Source: JBBQXY01 sp051004815 (GTDB taxonomy: Bacteria; Chloroflexota; Ktedonobacteria; Ktedonobacterales; Ktedonobacteraceae). From it: a stretch of DNA of 64,000 nucleotides. The stretch lies in NCBI GenBank assembly GCA_051004815.1, contig JBPCJY010000236.1, forward strand, positions 1-64,000. The letters run 5' to 3'. Both the position numbers and the translations under genes were made by a program. This document shows positions 33,518-42,155 of this stretch, one piece after another (position 1 is the first letter of the stretch; each line of letters begins with the position of its first letter). The notes under the pieces were generated by a model. The model worked only from the letters and a program-made list of their open reading frames with translations. It did not search any database and was not told where the DNA came from.

Positions 33518-34453
33518 ATGAATGTCGAGAACAATTACAATTATGTGATCAGCTATGGCAAGGCACAGGTTCCTATCTACCGCATGTATGCGCCCTCACT
33601 AACGGACGTATCACCTATTCCCGAGTCAGCATTCACAGGCAGAGGCAATGTCCTCTTTGCCGTGGAGGTGGATGTCGAGGTCTTTGGGGAGAATTTTCTG
33701 CCAGCGTATACGCAGGGTGATAATACCATGGTGGTAGCAACTGACACAATGAAGAACTTTATCCTCCAACAAGCACTCGTGTTCAACGGCTCGACGCTTG
33801 AGGATTTTCTTGTTGTACTCGGCCACCAATTCCTGGCAACATATCCTCAGATGGAGCGGTTGCGCTTGACAGGGCGGGAACTTGCCTTCACGCCATCTCG
33901 CATTCCCTTTGCTGATTCTGCTGGCTTCGGCGATAGTAAAGTACTGTTTAAACGGTCGAACGATGATTTCAGGGTGGCAAGCATCGATTTTACATCCAAC
34001 GGCAAGAACACTATCATTACTGCACATCGCTGTGGGCGCGTTGGGCTGCAATTATTGAAGGTTACTGGCAGCGCGTTTACGCAATTCATCCGTGATACCT
34101 ATACAACACTGCCTGATCGCGGCGATCGCCCATTGTTTATCTATCTCAATGTCTATTGGAAGTATAGCAATCCTGAGCAGATACAGTCGCATTATATCCC
34201 CAGCGAACAAGTACGCGATGTGGTGCAAGTGGTCTTCCATGAATTTGTGAGCGAGTCGATTCAACACTTGGTCCATGAGATGGGATTGCGACTCCTGGAA
34301 CGCTTCCCACAGATGGCTGAGATCTCTTTTGATGGGCAAAATCGCACGCGAGACCCGATAAGCGTGTCTGAAACCGACCCGGAACAGAAAGTATATAGCG
34401 ATCCGTTCCCAGCCTATGGCATGATCAAACTGACGATGAGCAGAAAAACCTGA
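33518..34453 (+). CDS. Urate oxidase (uricase)
   Basis: A 311-residue cofactor-free uricase made of two T-fold domains. The active-site Lys is in 'YVISYGKAQVPIYRMY', the Thr in 'VVATDTMKNF', and the His in 'IITAHRCG'. 'LFIYLNVYWKYSNPEQIQSH' and 'QHLVHEMGLRLLERFPQMAE' are typical of Bacillus PucL-like uricases. It oxidises urate to 5-hydroxyisourate and H2O2, so nearby peroxidases are relevant. AAAGGAGG lies eight bases before the ATG. The fused decarboxylase domain of PucL is absent; it is the separate uraD gene here. Confidence 0.94.
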   Translation: MNVENNYNYVISYGKAQVPIYRMYAPSLTDVSPIPESAFTGRGNVLFAVEVDVEVFGENFLPAYTQGDNTMVVATDTMKNFILQQALVFNGSTLEDFLVVLGHQFLATYPQMERLRLTGRELAFTPSRIPFADSAGFGDSKVLFKRSNDDFRVASIDFTSNGKNTIITAHRCGRVGLQLLKVTGSAFTQFIRDTYTTLPDRGDRPLFIYLNVYWKYSNPEQIQSHYIPSEQVRDVVQVVFHEFVSESIQHLVHEMGLRLLERFPQMAEISFDGQNRTRDPISVSETDPEQKVYSDPFPAYGMIKLTMSRKT

Positions 34454-34470
34454 TGCGAATTGGAGGGAAT

Positions 34471-34833
34471 ATGGCGGGTAAGCTCACCACCCATGTGCTT
34501 GATATAACACGAGGTGGCCCAGCCTCCAATGTGACGATTGAGTTGTGGCAACTTGATCCAACTGGCGAGAATCATAGGCTCTTGAAAACTGTCTATACTA
34601 ATGCCGATGGACGTACAGACGAGCCACTGCTCGTGGGTGATGAAGTTGTTGCCGGTATCTATGAGTTAGTGTTCGCGGTGGGTGCGTACTTTGCCGCGCA
34701 AACGGGAACGAGTACCTACATCCCGTTTCTGGATCGTGTCCCTATCCGGTTCGGAATTGCTGACCCAACCGCCCATTACCATGTGCCATTGTTGACTTCG
34801 CCATGGGCTTACAGTACCTACCGCGGGAGCTAG
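34471..34833 (+). CDS. hiuH: 5-hydroxyisourate hydrolase (transthyretin-like)
   Basis: A 120-residue transthyretin-fold enzyme with the hallmarks 'LTTHVLDITRGGPASNVTIE' at the N-terminus, 'HYHVPLLTSPWAYSTYRGS' at the C-terminus (YRGS end), and the catalytic His and Arg in these motifs. It hydrolyses 5-hydroxyisourate to OHCU. The ATG at 34471 has GGAGGG four bases upstream. An earlier ATG at 34453 overlaps the uricase stop but lacks a site. Confidence 0.95.
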   Translation: MAGKLTTHVLDITRGGPASNVTIELWQLDPTGENHRLLKTVYTNADGRTDEPLLVGDEVVAGIYELVFAVGAYFAAQTGTSTYIPFLDRVPIRFGIADPTAHYHVPLLTSPWAYSTYRGS

Positions 34834-34879
34834 AGCGATAGTTTCTATCCACAGTGACACGGGAAACAAGGAGACAGCT

Positions 34880-36331
34880 ATGTGGCAAACATATTTTCAA
34901 CCGACGAGCCTTGAGGAAGCACTGGAACTGCTTGAGCAGTACGCTGGAAGGGCGCGGCTCGTAGTCGGTGGTACCGATGTCCTTGTCGAGTTACAGCGCG
35001 GTGTGCGACCCACGAACACGCTGATCGACATTACTGCTCTGCGTGACCTCAACTACATCCGTGAGGAGAACGGATTTCTCCTTTTGGGCGCACTCACTAC
35101 CCATAATGATGTGATCGCATCTTCGGCCTGTGTGCGACATGCCCTGCCACTGGCACAAGCTTGCTGGGAGGTCGGTGCGCCGCAGATTCGCAATCGTGCG
35201 ACCATTGTCGGCAATCTGGTCACTGCCTCACCGGCGAATGACACGATTGCTCCACTCATGGCACTGGGCGCAGAGTTGATTGTGAGCCGACGCGGGGGCG
35301 AACGGGTCATCGCGCTCGATGAGTTCTACACTGGCTTCCGACGTACAGCACTCCAACCCGCTGAACTCATCCGCGAGATTCGCATCCCTATGATGACGGA
35401 CAAGCAGCACGGCCTCTTCCTCAAGCTGGGCCTGCGGCGAGCACAGGCGATTTCGGTGATCGACTTTGCCATTGTCTTGACATTCCACAACGACGAGATC
35501 ACCGATGCGCGAGTAACTCTCGGCTCCCTGGCACCCACCGTTGTCCATGCACGCAAGCTTGAAACGTATCTCCAGGGCAAGCGACTCGACGAGGAAGTAT
35601 GTCAGCAGGCGGGGCGTGTTGCTCGCGAGGATGTCACCCCCATTGGCGACATACGCGGCTCCGCCACCTACCGCTTGGAGACGCTCGACGCTCTCATCGC
35701 GCATGGGCTGCGTCGGATTATGACCGGCAAGGAAGCCGAAGGATGGATGGCGCAACCGGTCTTGCTGCGCACGAACGCCCTGGCATCCATGGCGGCGGAA
35801 ACTGGAACCTTAGAGCCTGCCCACTTCGAAGGCGTCATCAACACTACGATCAACGGCAAGCCCTATCTGCTGGCCAATACACAGCGAAAGACGTTGCTAA
35901 ATATGCTGCGTGAAGACGTCGGGCTGACGGGCACGAAGGAAGGTTGCGCTGAGGGCGAGTGCGGAGCCTGTACCGTCTGGTTAAATGGACAGGCGGTTAT
36001 GTCCTGCCTGGTTCCGGCAACCCAGGCCCATAACAGCAGAATTACCACAATCGAGGGCCTGGCCGCGCAAGGAGAGTCGGAAGGAGCAGTGTATGGCTCT
36101 AAACTGCATCCCCTTCAGCAAGCCTTTATCGACTGCGGCGCGGTGCAGTGCGGCTACTGTATCCCCGGTATGCTGATGGCTGGTGCCAAGCTGCTGGAAG
36201 AACGACCGCATCCAAGTCTCGATGAAACGCTCATTGCGCTCAGTGGCAATCTTTGTCGCTGCACCGGCTACCGCAAGATTCTCGATGCGGTGGACCTTGC
36301 CGCAAAAAGCGCAAAAGGAGGTCAAGCATGA
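34880..36331 (+). CDS. Xanthine dehydrogenase FAD and 2Fe-2S subunit, fused
   Basis: A 483-residue protein. Residues 1-170 are an FAD-binding domain of the molybdopterin dehydrogenase type ('LVVGGTDVLVELQRG', 'ATIVGNLVTASPANDTIAPL'), and 175-280 the CO dehydrogenase flavoprotein C-terminal domain. Residues 320-395 are a plant-type ferredoxin ('CAEGECGACTVWLNGQAVMS') and 400-480 the second 2Fe-2S domain ('CGAVQCGYCIPGML', 'LSGNLCRCTGYRK'). The order FAD then Fe-S is reversed from XdhA and animal xanthine dehydrogenase. It passes electrons from the Mo subunit to NAD or another acceptor. Its stop overlaps the next gene's ATG (ATGA). Confidence 0.9.
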   Translation: MWQTYFQPTSLEEALELLEQYAGRARLVVGGTDVLVELQRGVRPTNTLIDITALRDLNYIREENGFLLLGALTTHNDVIASSACVRHALPLAQACWEVGAPQIRNRATIVGNLVTASPANDTIAPLMALGAELIVSRRGGERVIALDEFYTGFRRTALQPAELIREIRIPMMTDKQHGLFLKLGLRRAQAISVIDFAIVLTFHNDEITDARVTLGSLAPTVVHARKLETYLQGKRLDEEVCQQAGRVAREDVTPIGDIRGSATYRLETLDALIAHGLRRIMTGKEAEGWMAQPVLLRTNALASMAAETGTLEPAHFEGVINTTINGKPYLLANTQRKTLLNMLREDVGLTGTKEGCAEGECGACTVWLNGQAVMSCLVPATQAHNSRITTIEGLAAQGESEGAVYGSKLHPLQQAFIDCGAVQCGYCIPGMLMAGAKLLEERPHPSLDETLIALSGNLCRCTGYRKILDAVDLAAKSAKGGQA

Positions 36332-38505
36332 CAACCAATCTGGTCGGCGCATCGCTGCCACGGACGGACGCGTTGGGCAAAGTCACGGGTGCAACCCTCT
36401 ATCCAGCCGATCTGGTACGACCGGGCATGCTCCATTTGCAGGTCGTCTTCGCCCATCGCCCACACGCACGAATTAAGGAGATTGACATCAGTGCTGCCCT
36501 CAAGATGCCGGGCGTGGTGGCTGTACTGACTGCACGCGATGTACCCTACAACGCCTATGGACTCATCGATGCCGATCAGGCGGCTCTGTGTGGCGATGTT
36601 GTGCGCTTCGAGGGTGACAAAGTGGCACTGGTGGCGGCAGAGAGCAAGGAGGCCGCTATCGCTGCCGCCGAACTAGTGCATGTCGAGTATGAAGATCTGC
36701 CCGCGATCACAGACCCGCGTGCGGCGATGGCACCCGGCGCACCGCTGATCCATGAACACCACGGCTCCAATGTGCTGCTTCACATGCCCATTCGCAAAGG
36801 GGACGCTGAGCGTGCGCTGGCACAAGCTGACGTGGTACTCTCTGGCGAGTTTAGCACCTCCTGGCAGGAGCACGCCTTCCTCCAACCGGAGGCCGGCATC
36901 GCCTATATCGACCAACAAGGCCATGTAGTGATCGAGACAGCCGGCCAGTGGATGCACGAGGATCGTCGGCAAATCGCGGCAATGCTGCGACTGCCGGAGG
37001 AGAAGGTGATAGTGCGCTACGCGGCCATTGGTGGTGCTTTTGGTGGACGCGAAGATCTCTCTGTCCAGCATTTGCTGGCACTGGCAACCTGGAAATTGCA
37101 GCGACCGGTCGCGATAGTCTGGAGTCGCGAAGAGTCGATCATTGCCCATCACAAGCGTCATCCCATGACCATTCGCTGCCGTTGGGGTGCCCAAAAGGAC
37201 GGGCGCATCACGGCAGTGGAAGCGGAGGTAATCGCCGATGGAGGTGCTTATGCCTCTACCAGCGTGGAAGTGACCAAAGTGGCAACGCTCTTCTCCAGCG
37301 GCTGCTACAACGTACCCAATATCAGCGTAGATGGCTATGCAGTCTACACCAACAATGTTCCCAGCGGTGCCTTCCGCTGTTTTGGCGGACCGCAGTCGCA
37401 GTTCGCCGCGGAGATCATGGTCACACGACTGGCACATGCACTGGGCATCGACCCGGTTGAGATGCGGCGGATCAACCTTTACCGTGAAGGCGATCTGGAG
37501 CCAACGCAGCAACCACTACCGGAAGGAGTAACCGTGCGGGAAGTGTTGGAGCGTTGTGTGACAGAGGTACACGAGCGGTGGGGCGACAACGGTCAACCGC
37601 GCCAGCATCCAGCACCGCACCTGCGCCGCGGGATCGGCATTGCCTGTGGATTGAAGAATGTGGGTTATTCATTTGGTTTTCCTGAGCAGTCTACGGCAAC
37701 GGCAGAGTTGTATGGAGAGGCGGAGTTAGAGCGAGCGGTGGTGCGCGTTGGCGCAGCCGAGGTGGGACAGGGTACCCATCTGGCACTGAGGCAGATCGCC
37801 GCCGAGACGCTAGGGCTTCCGATGGAGAAGGTGACGCTGGTCGCCGATGATACCAGCCTCTCCCCCAACGCGGGTAGTGCCTCAGCCTCACGCCTGACAT
37901 TCATGGCTGGACGGGCCGTGCATGATGCAGCGGTGGCCGCTCGGATGAAGTGGAGCGAGTCGGAGCAGTATTACGCGGAGGCCACAGTGCAGTACCGACC
38001 GCCGATGACGACACCATTAGACCCGGTCACAGGAGCAGGGCGACCCAACATCTGCTATGGCTATACAGCGCAAGCCGTGGAGGTGGAGGTCAACACGCTG
38101 ACAGGGCAGGTGACGGTGTTACGCATCATCAGTGTGCATGACGTGGGGAAGGCCATCAACCCTCAGCAAGTGGAGGGGCAGATAGAAGGTTGTCTGGCAC
38201 AAGCACTTGGCTATGCGCTGCTCGAAAACTTGCAATTGCGCGACGGCCATATCCTCACCCCCTACCTGAGCACATATCTGCTGCCGACGGTACTCGATAT
38301 GCCGGTGGAGGTGACACCGATCATTTTGGAGTTGGCCGATCCTCATGGGCCTTTTGGCGCACGCGGGATGGCAGAGATGCCACTGTCGTGCTTTGCGCCG
38401 GCAGTCGCAAGCGCAATCCATGATGCGACTGGTGTCTGGCTCTCGCAGCAACCGATGATCCCGGAGCGCGTGCTGGCGGCTCTCATGACGCAACAAGAAA
38501 AATAA
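36328..38505 (+). CDS. Xanthine dehydrogenase molybdopterin-binding subunit
   Basis: A 725-residue large subunit of the xanthine oxidase family. The start at 36328 has AAAAGGAGG and overlaps the previous stop by four bases. It has the small a/b hammerhead domain ('PRTDALGKVTGATLYPADLV') and the Mo-binding domain with 'AIGGAFGGREDLS', 'FRCFGGPQSQFAAEIM', and the C-terminal 'GARGMAEMPLSCFAPAVASA' containing the catalytic Glu. With the fused FAD/Fe-S subunit it should oxidise hypoxanthine or xanthine to urate. Purine specificity is inferred from operon context. The XdhC-type cofactor-insertion gene is not in the window. Confidence 0.92.
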   Translation: MTTNLVGASLPRTDALGKVTGATLYPADLVRPGMLHLQVVFAHRPHARIKEIDISAALKMPGVVAVLTARDVPYNAYGLIDADQAALCGDVVRFEGDKVALVAAESKEAAIAAAELVHVEYEDLPAITDPRAAMAPGAPLIHEHHGSNVLLHMPIRKGDAERALAQADVVLSGEFSTSWQEHAFLQPEAGIAYIDQQGHVVIETAGQWMHEDRRQIAAMLRLPEEKVIVRYAAIGGAFGGREDLSVQHLLALATWKLQRPVAIVWSREESIIAHHKRHPMTIRCRWGAQKDGRITAVEAEVIADGGAYASTSVEVTKVATLFSSGCYNVPNISVDGYAVYTNNVPSGAFRCFGGPQSQFAAEIMVTRLAHALGIDPVEMRRINLYREGDLEPTQQPLPEGVTVREVLERCVTEVHERWGDNGQPRQHPAPHLRRGIGIACGLKNVGYSFGFPEQSTATAELYGEAELERAVVRVGAAEVGQGTHLALRQIAAETLGLPMEKVTLVADDTSLSPNAGSASASRLTFMAGRAVHDAAVAARMKWSESEQYYAEATVQYRPPMTTPLDPVTGAGRPNICYGYTAQAVEVEVNTLTGQVTVLRIISVHDVGKAINPQQVEGQIEGCLAQALGYALLENLQLRDGHILTPYLSTYLLPTVLDMPVEVTPIILELADPHGPFGARGMAEMPLSCFAPAVASAIHDATGVWLSQQPMIPERVLAALMTQQEK

Positions 38506-38525
38506 GGATAGGAACCACACACACA

Positions 38526-39890
38526 ATGACATCACTACTCATTCAACATGCTGCATTAATCGTGTCGATGGATGATGCCGATACGCGCTGGACAGATGGA
38601 GGCATCTATGTCGAGGACAACGTGATCCGACAGACCGGACCGACAGAACAGCTCCCACAACAGGCGGATCATACGATTGACGCACGAAACATGATACTCC
38701 TACCTGGACTGGTGAATACCCATCATCACTTCTACCAGACCCTGACACGCAACGTTCCCGCGGCACAGGATGCCAATTTGTTTCAATGGTTGCGCATCCA
38801 TTACCCGATCTGGGCGGGTCTCACCCCTGAAGCCATTTACGTCAGTACCAAAACTGCTATCGCTGAGCTAATGCTTTCCGGCTGTACGACATCGAGCGAC
38901 CACTGTTACATCTGGCCTAACGGTGCTCGCATCGACGATCAGATTGCAGCGGCTGCGGAGATGGGCTTCCGCTTTCATGCCGCCCGTGGCTCCATGTCGG
39001 TCGGCGAAACGCAAGGCGGTCTGCCACCGGACAGTGTGGTCGAGGAAGAGGAAGCGATCCTCCGTGACTCGCAACGGGTGATCGAGGACTACCACGATGC
39101 CAGTCGCTACGCCATGCTGCGCATTGTGCTCGCTCCGTGTTCGCCCTTCTCTGTCTCTCCACAGTTGATGCGCCAGAGCGTGGAACTGGCACGCTCCTAC
39201 GGCGTGCATTCGCATACGCATCTCGCTGAAACACTGGACGAGGCAGCCTACTGCGCCACCACCTTTGGCCGCACACCAGTAGAGCTGGTGGAAGATCTCG
39301 GCTGGGTGGGACCTGACGTTTGGCACGCACATATGGTTCACCCCGGTGTAGACGAGATCACACGCTTGGGGCAGACCAATACTGGCGTGGCGCACTGTCC
39401 CAGCTCGAACATGCGACTTGCTTCGGGCATCGCTCCAGTCGGGCAATTACGGCAGGCTGGCGCACGAGTCGGCCTCGGTGTCGATGGCTCAGCGTCCAAT
39501 GATAGCTCCCACTTGCTCGCGGAAGCACGACAGGCGATGCTCTTGCAGCGTGTGAAAGGGAATCCCGCCGCGATGACTGCCAGGGAAGCACTCTGGCTGG
39601 CAACGCGGGGCGGCGCAGCCGTGCTTGGTCGCGATGATATTGGCTACCTCGCCCCTGGCATGGCGGCGGACTTCATCGGCTATCGTCTCGATACGCTGGC
39701 ACTCGCGGGAGGTGCTCCCCACGATCCGCTGGCCTCGCTCGTCTTTTGTCAGCCACCATTCGTGGATTTGAGCGTAATCAATGGGCGAGTACGCGTCCAG
39801 GCGCAAACCCTACTTGACATCGACCTGCCCGCACTGATTGAGCGTCACAACGCTATCGCACGCGCTCTGGTACGTGGGGAACTTCATTAG
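38526..39890 (+). CDS. 8-oxoguanine/guanine deaminase (amidohydrolase)
   Basis: A 454-residue amidohydrolase of the TrzN/AtzA-SsnA-guanine deaminase group. Metal ligands are in 'LPGLVNTHHHFYQTLTRNVP', 'YGVHSHTHLAETLDEAAYC' and 'WHAHMVHPG', with 'VGLGVDGSASNDSSHLLAEA' carrying the Asp. The motifs 'LMLSGCTTSSDHCYIWP' and 'FHAARGSMSVGETQGGLPPD' are those of 8-oxoguanine deaminases. Deaminating guanine or 8-oxoguanine would feed xanthine or urate into the pathway, so the two activities are both consistent with the operon. Last gene of the operon. Confidence 0.87.
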   Translation: MTSLLIQHAALIVSMDDADTRWTDGGIYVEDNVIRQTGPTEQLPQQADHTIDARNMILLPGLVNTHHHFYQTLTRNVPAAQDANLFQWLRIHYPIWAGLTPEAIYVSTKTAIAELMLSGCTTSSDHCYIWPNGARIDDQIAAAAEMGFRFHAARGSMSVGETQGGLPPDSVVEEEEAILRDSQRVIEDYHDASRYAMLRIVLAPCSPFSVSPQLMRQSVELARSYGVHSHTHLAETLDEAAYCATTFGRTPVELVEDLGWVGPDVWHAHMVHPGVDEITRLGQTNTGVAHCPSSNMRLASGIAPVGQLRQAGARVGLGVDGSASNDSSHLLAEARQAMLLQRVKGNPAAMTAREALWLATRGGAAVLGRDDIGYLAPGMAADFIGYRLDTLALAGGAPHDPLASLVFCQPPFVDLSVINGRVRVQAQTLLDIDLPALIERHNAIARALVRGELH

Positions 39891-39940
39891 GGCTTACAAG
39901 AGCATTCTCCTCTTCATAAGTTACCTGGACAAGCCAACTT

Positions 39941-40432
39941 TTATTCGCCTTTGAGCGAGAGAACCTCATCACCCACATGGACTGTGGCATCCCAGGTTAC
40001 GTCGATGGCGGCTCTGACGCTCTGGTGTGCCGGGCAACCTTCTGGATGCACACGCAATGCGCGTTCAGTAGCTTCACGGGTATCGGGAGGAACGGTGAGA
40101 TCATAGTGGATAGCGATTGACTCAATGCGGATAGTCTTGCCAATACCGACGATACGTCCATCGACAGTCGCGGTGTAGAATTGGCGATCATAACGAATCT
40201 TGCGCCCTGACAGGGCACCGGCTAATGTGCCGTACATTCAGCCAGCAACGGCAGCAACAATATGGTCAAGCGTCGAGGCGACAGGTGGCCCTTCCTTCGC
40301 ACCATAGTACGAACGCAATGCCCCCTGCACGCCATACACGACGGGTTCCGCTACCTCACCAAGATAGGCATTGCGATAGCCATCTTTGTACACGAGGCGT
40401 GCGTGCGAAATGTACTCGAATTCATCGGCCAT
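39941..40432 (-). CDS. OsmC-family protein with in-frame TGA at the catalytic Cys (candidate selenoprotein)
   Basis: A single 164-codon reading frame (ATG 40430-40432, GGAGG upstream) is interrupted only by TGA at 40238-40240, codon 65. Upstream residues 'STLDHIVAAVAG' and downstream 'MYGTLAGALSGRKI' place the TGA exactly where OsmC/Ohr proteins have the peroxidatic Cys ('GGC' before the long helix). The second, resolving Cys is intact in 'VHPEGCPAHQSV' (residue 133). A hairpin with a G-initial loop starts about 19 bases after the TGA, as bacterial Sec insertion elements require. The protein would reduce organic hydroperoxides using selenocysteine. The alternative is a recent nonsense mutation of a Cys codon. 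It converges with the purine operon. Confidence 0.75.
40202..40218 (-). promoter_or_regulatory. Candidate bSECIS hairpin downstream of the OsmC TGA
   Basis: In the mRNA GUGCCCU (40218-40212) pairs with AGGGCGC (40208-40202), with one U-G pair, closing a three-base loop GUC. The loop begins 26 bases after the UGA. These values lie within the bacterial SECIS model as I recall it (G in the first two loop positions, UGA-to-loop distance about 16-37). A competing hairpin GGCAC/GUGCC is possible. Confidence 0.6.
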
Positions 40433-40486
40433 GGGAAGTTGTTCCTCCTTTTGAATAGACCGTACTTTCATTTCCTACAGCATAAT

Positions 40487-41095
40487 CTACGAAGTGAACG
40501 TAAACGATTGGAGCATCGGCTGGAAGTACCCCGAATTAGCAAGGTCGAAAACCTGTGTGCCAGTCGCATACCCGATGATAAAAGCTTTGGTTGCCGTAGA
40601 GTTTGCTGGATGGTTGTCAGAGATGACATAGATTTTTACGTTCGCCTGCGTAGATTGGCCGCTGGGCGTGATATCACCGGTGGCCGCTCCCTGGCTCCAA
40701 GTTTCACCGGCTAGCGTTGTAGTGGAAGGAACGCTTTGCTGCTGATAATTTTTGGCTTGAGATTTAAAGGCTTCCAATCCTAATGTAACCTGATTACTGG
40801 TTGAGACAATTCCATTGGGATTGGGAGCTACGTGAATTTGGAAGTAGGCGATACCGCTGGGGTCAGTAAAGGTCACGCCCGTGCTATCTTTCTTCACTTT
40901 CCAGGCTTGCGGATAGCTTATCGTAAATCCGTCACCAGTAAAGGCGGTCATGGTAGTTGCAGTGGTTGGTGTCGGTGTCGGAGTTGGCGTGCCACCAGAG
41001 CCACCAATATCACAGGCAGAGACGAAGATTGCGAGGAGTAGAATGCTAAAGCTGAGCAAGAAACCATAAGAAAGGTGTTTTGGATGCTGTACCAT
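40487..41095 (-). CDS. Secreted lipoprotein with PsbP-like domain
   Basis: A 202-residue product. The signal peptide 'YGFLLSFSILLLAIFVSAC' ends in a lipobox Cys (residue 28) and is followed by a Gly/Ser and Pro-Thr repeat linker. The C-terminal 150 residues ('GDGFTISYPQAWKVKKDSTG', 'VTFTDPSGIAYFQIHVAPNP', 'YFQPMLQSFTF') resemble the PsbP/MOG1-like alpha-beta domains common in secreted Chloroflexota and actinobacterial lipoproteins. The role is unknown. A terminator separates it from the upstream peroxiredoxin gene. Confidence 0.75.
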   Translation of the reverse strand: MVQHPKHLSYGFLLSFSILLLAIFVSACDIGGSGGTPTPTPTPTTATTMTAFTGDGFTISYPQAWKVKKDSTGVTFTDPSGIAYFQIHVAPNPNGIVSTSNQVTLGLEAFKSQAKNYQQQSVPSTTTLAGETWSQGAATGDITPSGQSTQANVKIYVISDNHPANSTATKAFIIGYATGTQVFDLANSGYFQPMLQSFTFTS

Positions 41096-41217
41096 TAACG
41101 CTTATCCTCCATAGACAATTGCAAATTTTTAGTTTTGATTACACGCACAAAACCTATTGCTGCTGCGATTATAACATAAACGCGATGTTTAAAGTAGCTC
41201 ACTCTAGATAGTAAAAC

Positions 41218-41238
41218 GACCCGCCTGGGAAGCGGGTC
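41218..41238 (-). terminator. Intrinsic terminator after the Bcp peroxiredoxin gene
   Basis: Seven-base exact GC-rich stem (41218-41224 with 41232-41238), seven-base loop, followed on the minus strand by GTTTTAC. It lies 35 bases after the peroxiredoxin stop. Confidence 0.7.
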
Positions 41239-41272
41239 ACATTGTACAGGTATGTATTTTAAGGTTTCAGAG

Positions 41273-41770
41273 TTAAAGGTGCAACGTCCCCACAGCCGCG
41301 AGCACTTCGTCAGCATGGTCTTCTGGCTTTACCTTGTGCCAAACCTTGCGTACAATGCCATCCTTATCAATCAAAAACGTGGAGCGATTCACCCCCATGT
41401 ACTTTTTTCCGTACATGTTTTTCTCACCATAGACATGATAGAGTTGGGCAACGTGGGCATCCGTATCAGACAGCAAGGGAAAAGAAAGTCCATATTTCTC
41501 CGCGAATTTCTGGTGTGATGCTACACTATCTGTACTCACACCGAGGACGACAATGCCACGTTTCTGCATCTCTCGGTTCGCATCACGGAAACTGCACGCC
41601 TCTTTTGTGCAACCGGGCGTGTCATCTTTTGGATAAAAGTACAAGACAACATCGTGGTTGCGTAATGCACTCAACTGAACCTTGCCGTCTTTCACCACAT
41701 CATCGCTTCCTACTGCCGGTAGTGTAAAATCAGGAGCAGATTGTTGCTCATTAATCTCTGTGTCACTCAT
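41273..41770 (-). CDS. bcp: Thioredoxin-dependent peroxiredoxin (Bcp type)
   Basis: A 165-residue Bcp/PrxQ peroxiredoxin. The peroxidatic Cys and a resolving Cys five residues later are in 'YFYPKDDTPGCTKEACSFRD', and 'VVLGVSTDSVASHQKFAEKY' and 'FPLLSDTDAHVAQLY' complete the fold. It reduces H2O2 and organic peroxides with thioredoxin. Both Cys are encoded by normal codons, unlike the nearby OsmC gene. Peroxide from uricase may be one source of substrate, but no shared regulation is visible. Confidence 0.93.
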   Translation of the reverse strand: MSDTEINEQQSAPDFTLPAVGSDDVVKDGKVQLSALRNHDVVLYFYPKDDTPGCTKEACSFRDANREMQKRGIVVLGVSTDSVASHQKFAEKYGLSFPLLSDTDAHVAQLYHVYGEKNMYGKKYMGVNRSTFLIDKDGIVRKVWHKVKPEDHADEVLAAVGTLHL

Positions 41771-42155
41771 ATAACTAACGACCTCACTTCAAAGCGGTTT
41801 TCTTAAAAACGTTCAACCAAGCCAAACTTTGATTAGTGTACCACAAGAAAAAGCCTGACAGCCATCCCGCAATAAAGGCTATGGAATAGTGGAGTCGGCA
41901 CAATTGCTCGGCCTTTGATTCGGCAAACTTACTTTTGTTACTTTTTTCAGTATAACATGTTGAAAAGAAAAAACTTCTCGTACCTTGCTCTTCTTTTGGA
42001 GAAAAAGCAGTGATGCAGATGTGCCGTGTTCGTGGCTTGGCTAGAGTAGTTCTGGGCTGCTTAGTGTAACCCTCTGACGAATTTCCTCTTGAGAGGAAAC
42101 AAAATGTTATCATATCTCTACAAACGTTTCACAAATCAAATAAGGAGAATTCAGA
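41771..42155. other. Intergenic region without a convincing gene
   Basis: This 385-base divergent gap between the peroxiredoxin and the COG4315 lipoprotein genes holds a minus-strand open frame (41784-42113) ending in a hydrophobic segment, but no ribosome site or family pattern supports it. I see no other structure. Confidence 0.5.

Noticed and set aside
40238..40471. Treating the upstream OsmC part as a separate 77-residue protein
   Set aside because: The reading frame continues directly past the TGA into the rest of the same OsmC fold, so two separate genes is the least likely reading.
41784..42113. Minus-strand 109-codon frame with a hydrophobic end
   Set aside because: No ribosome site, atypical composition in the first 60 residues and no family pattern. 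The Trp-rich hydrophobic tail alone is not enough.
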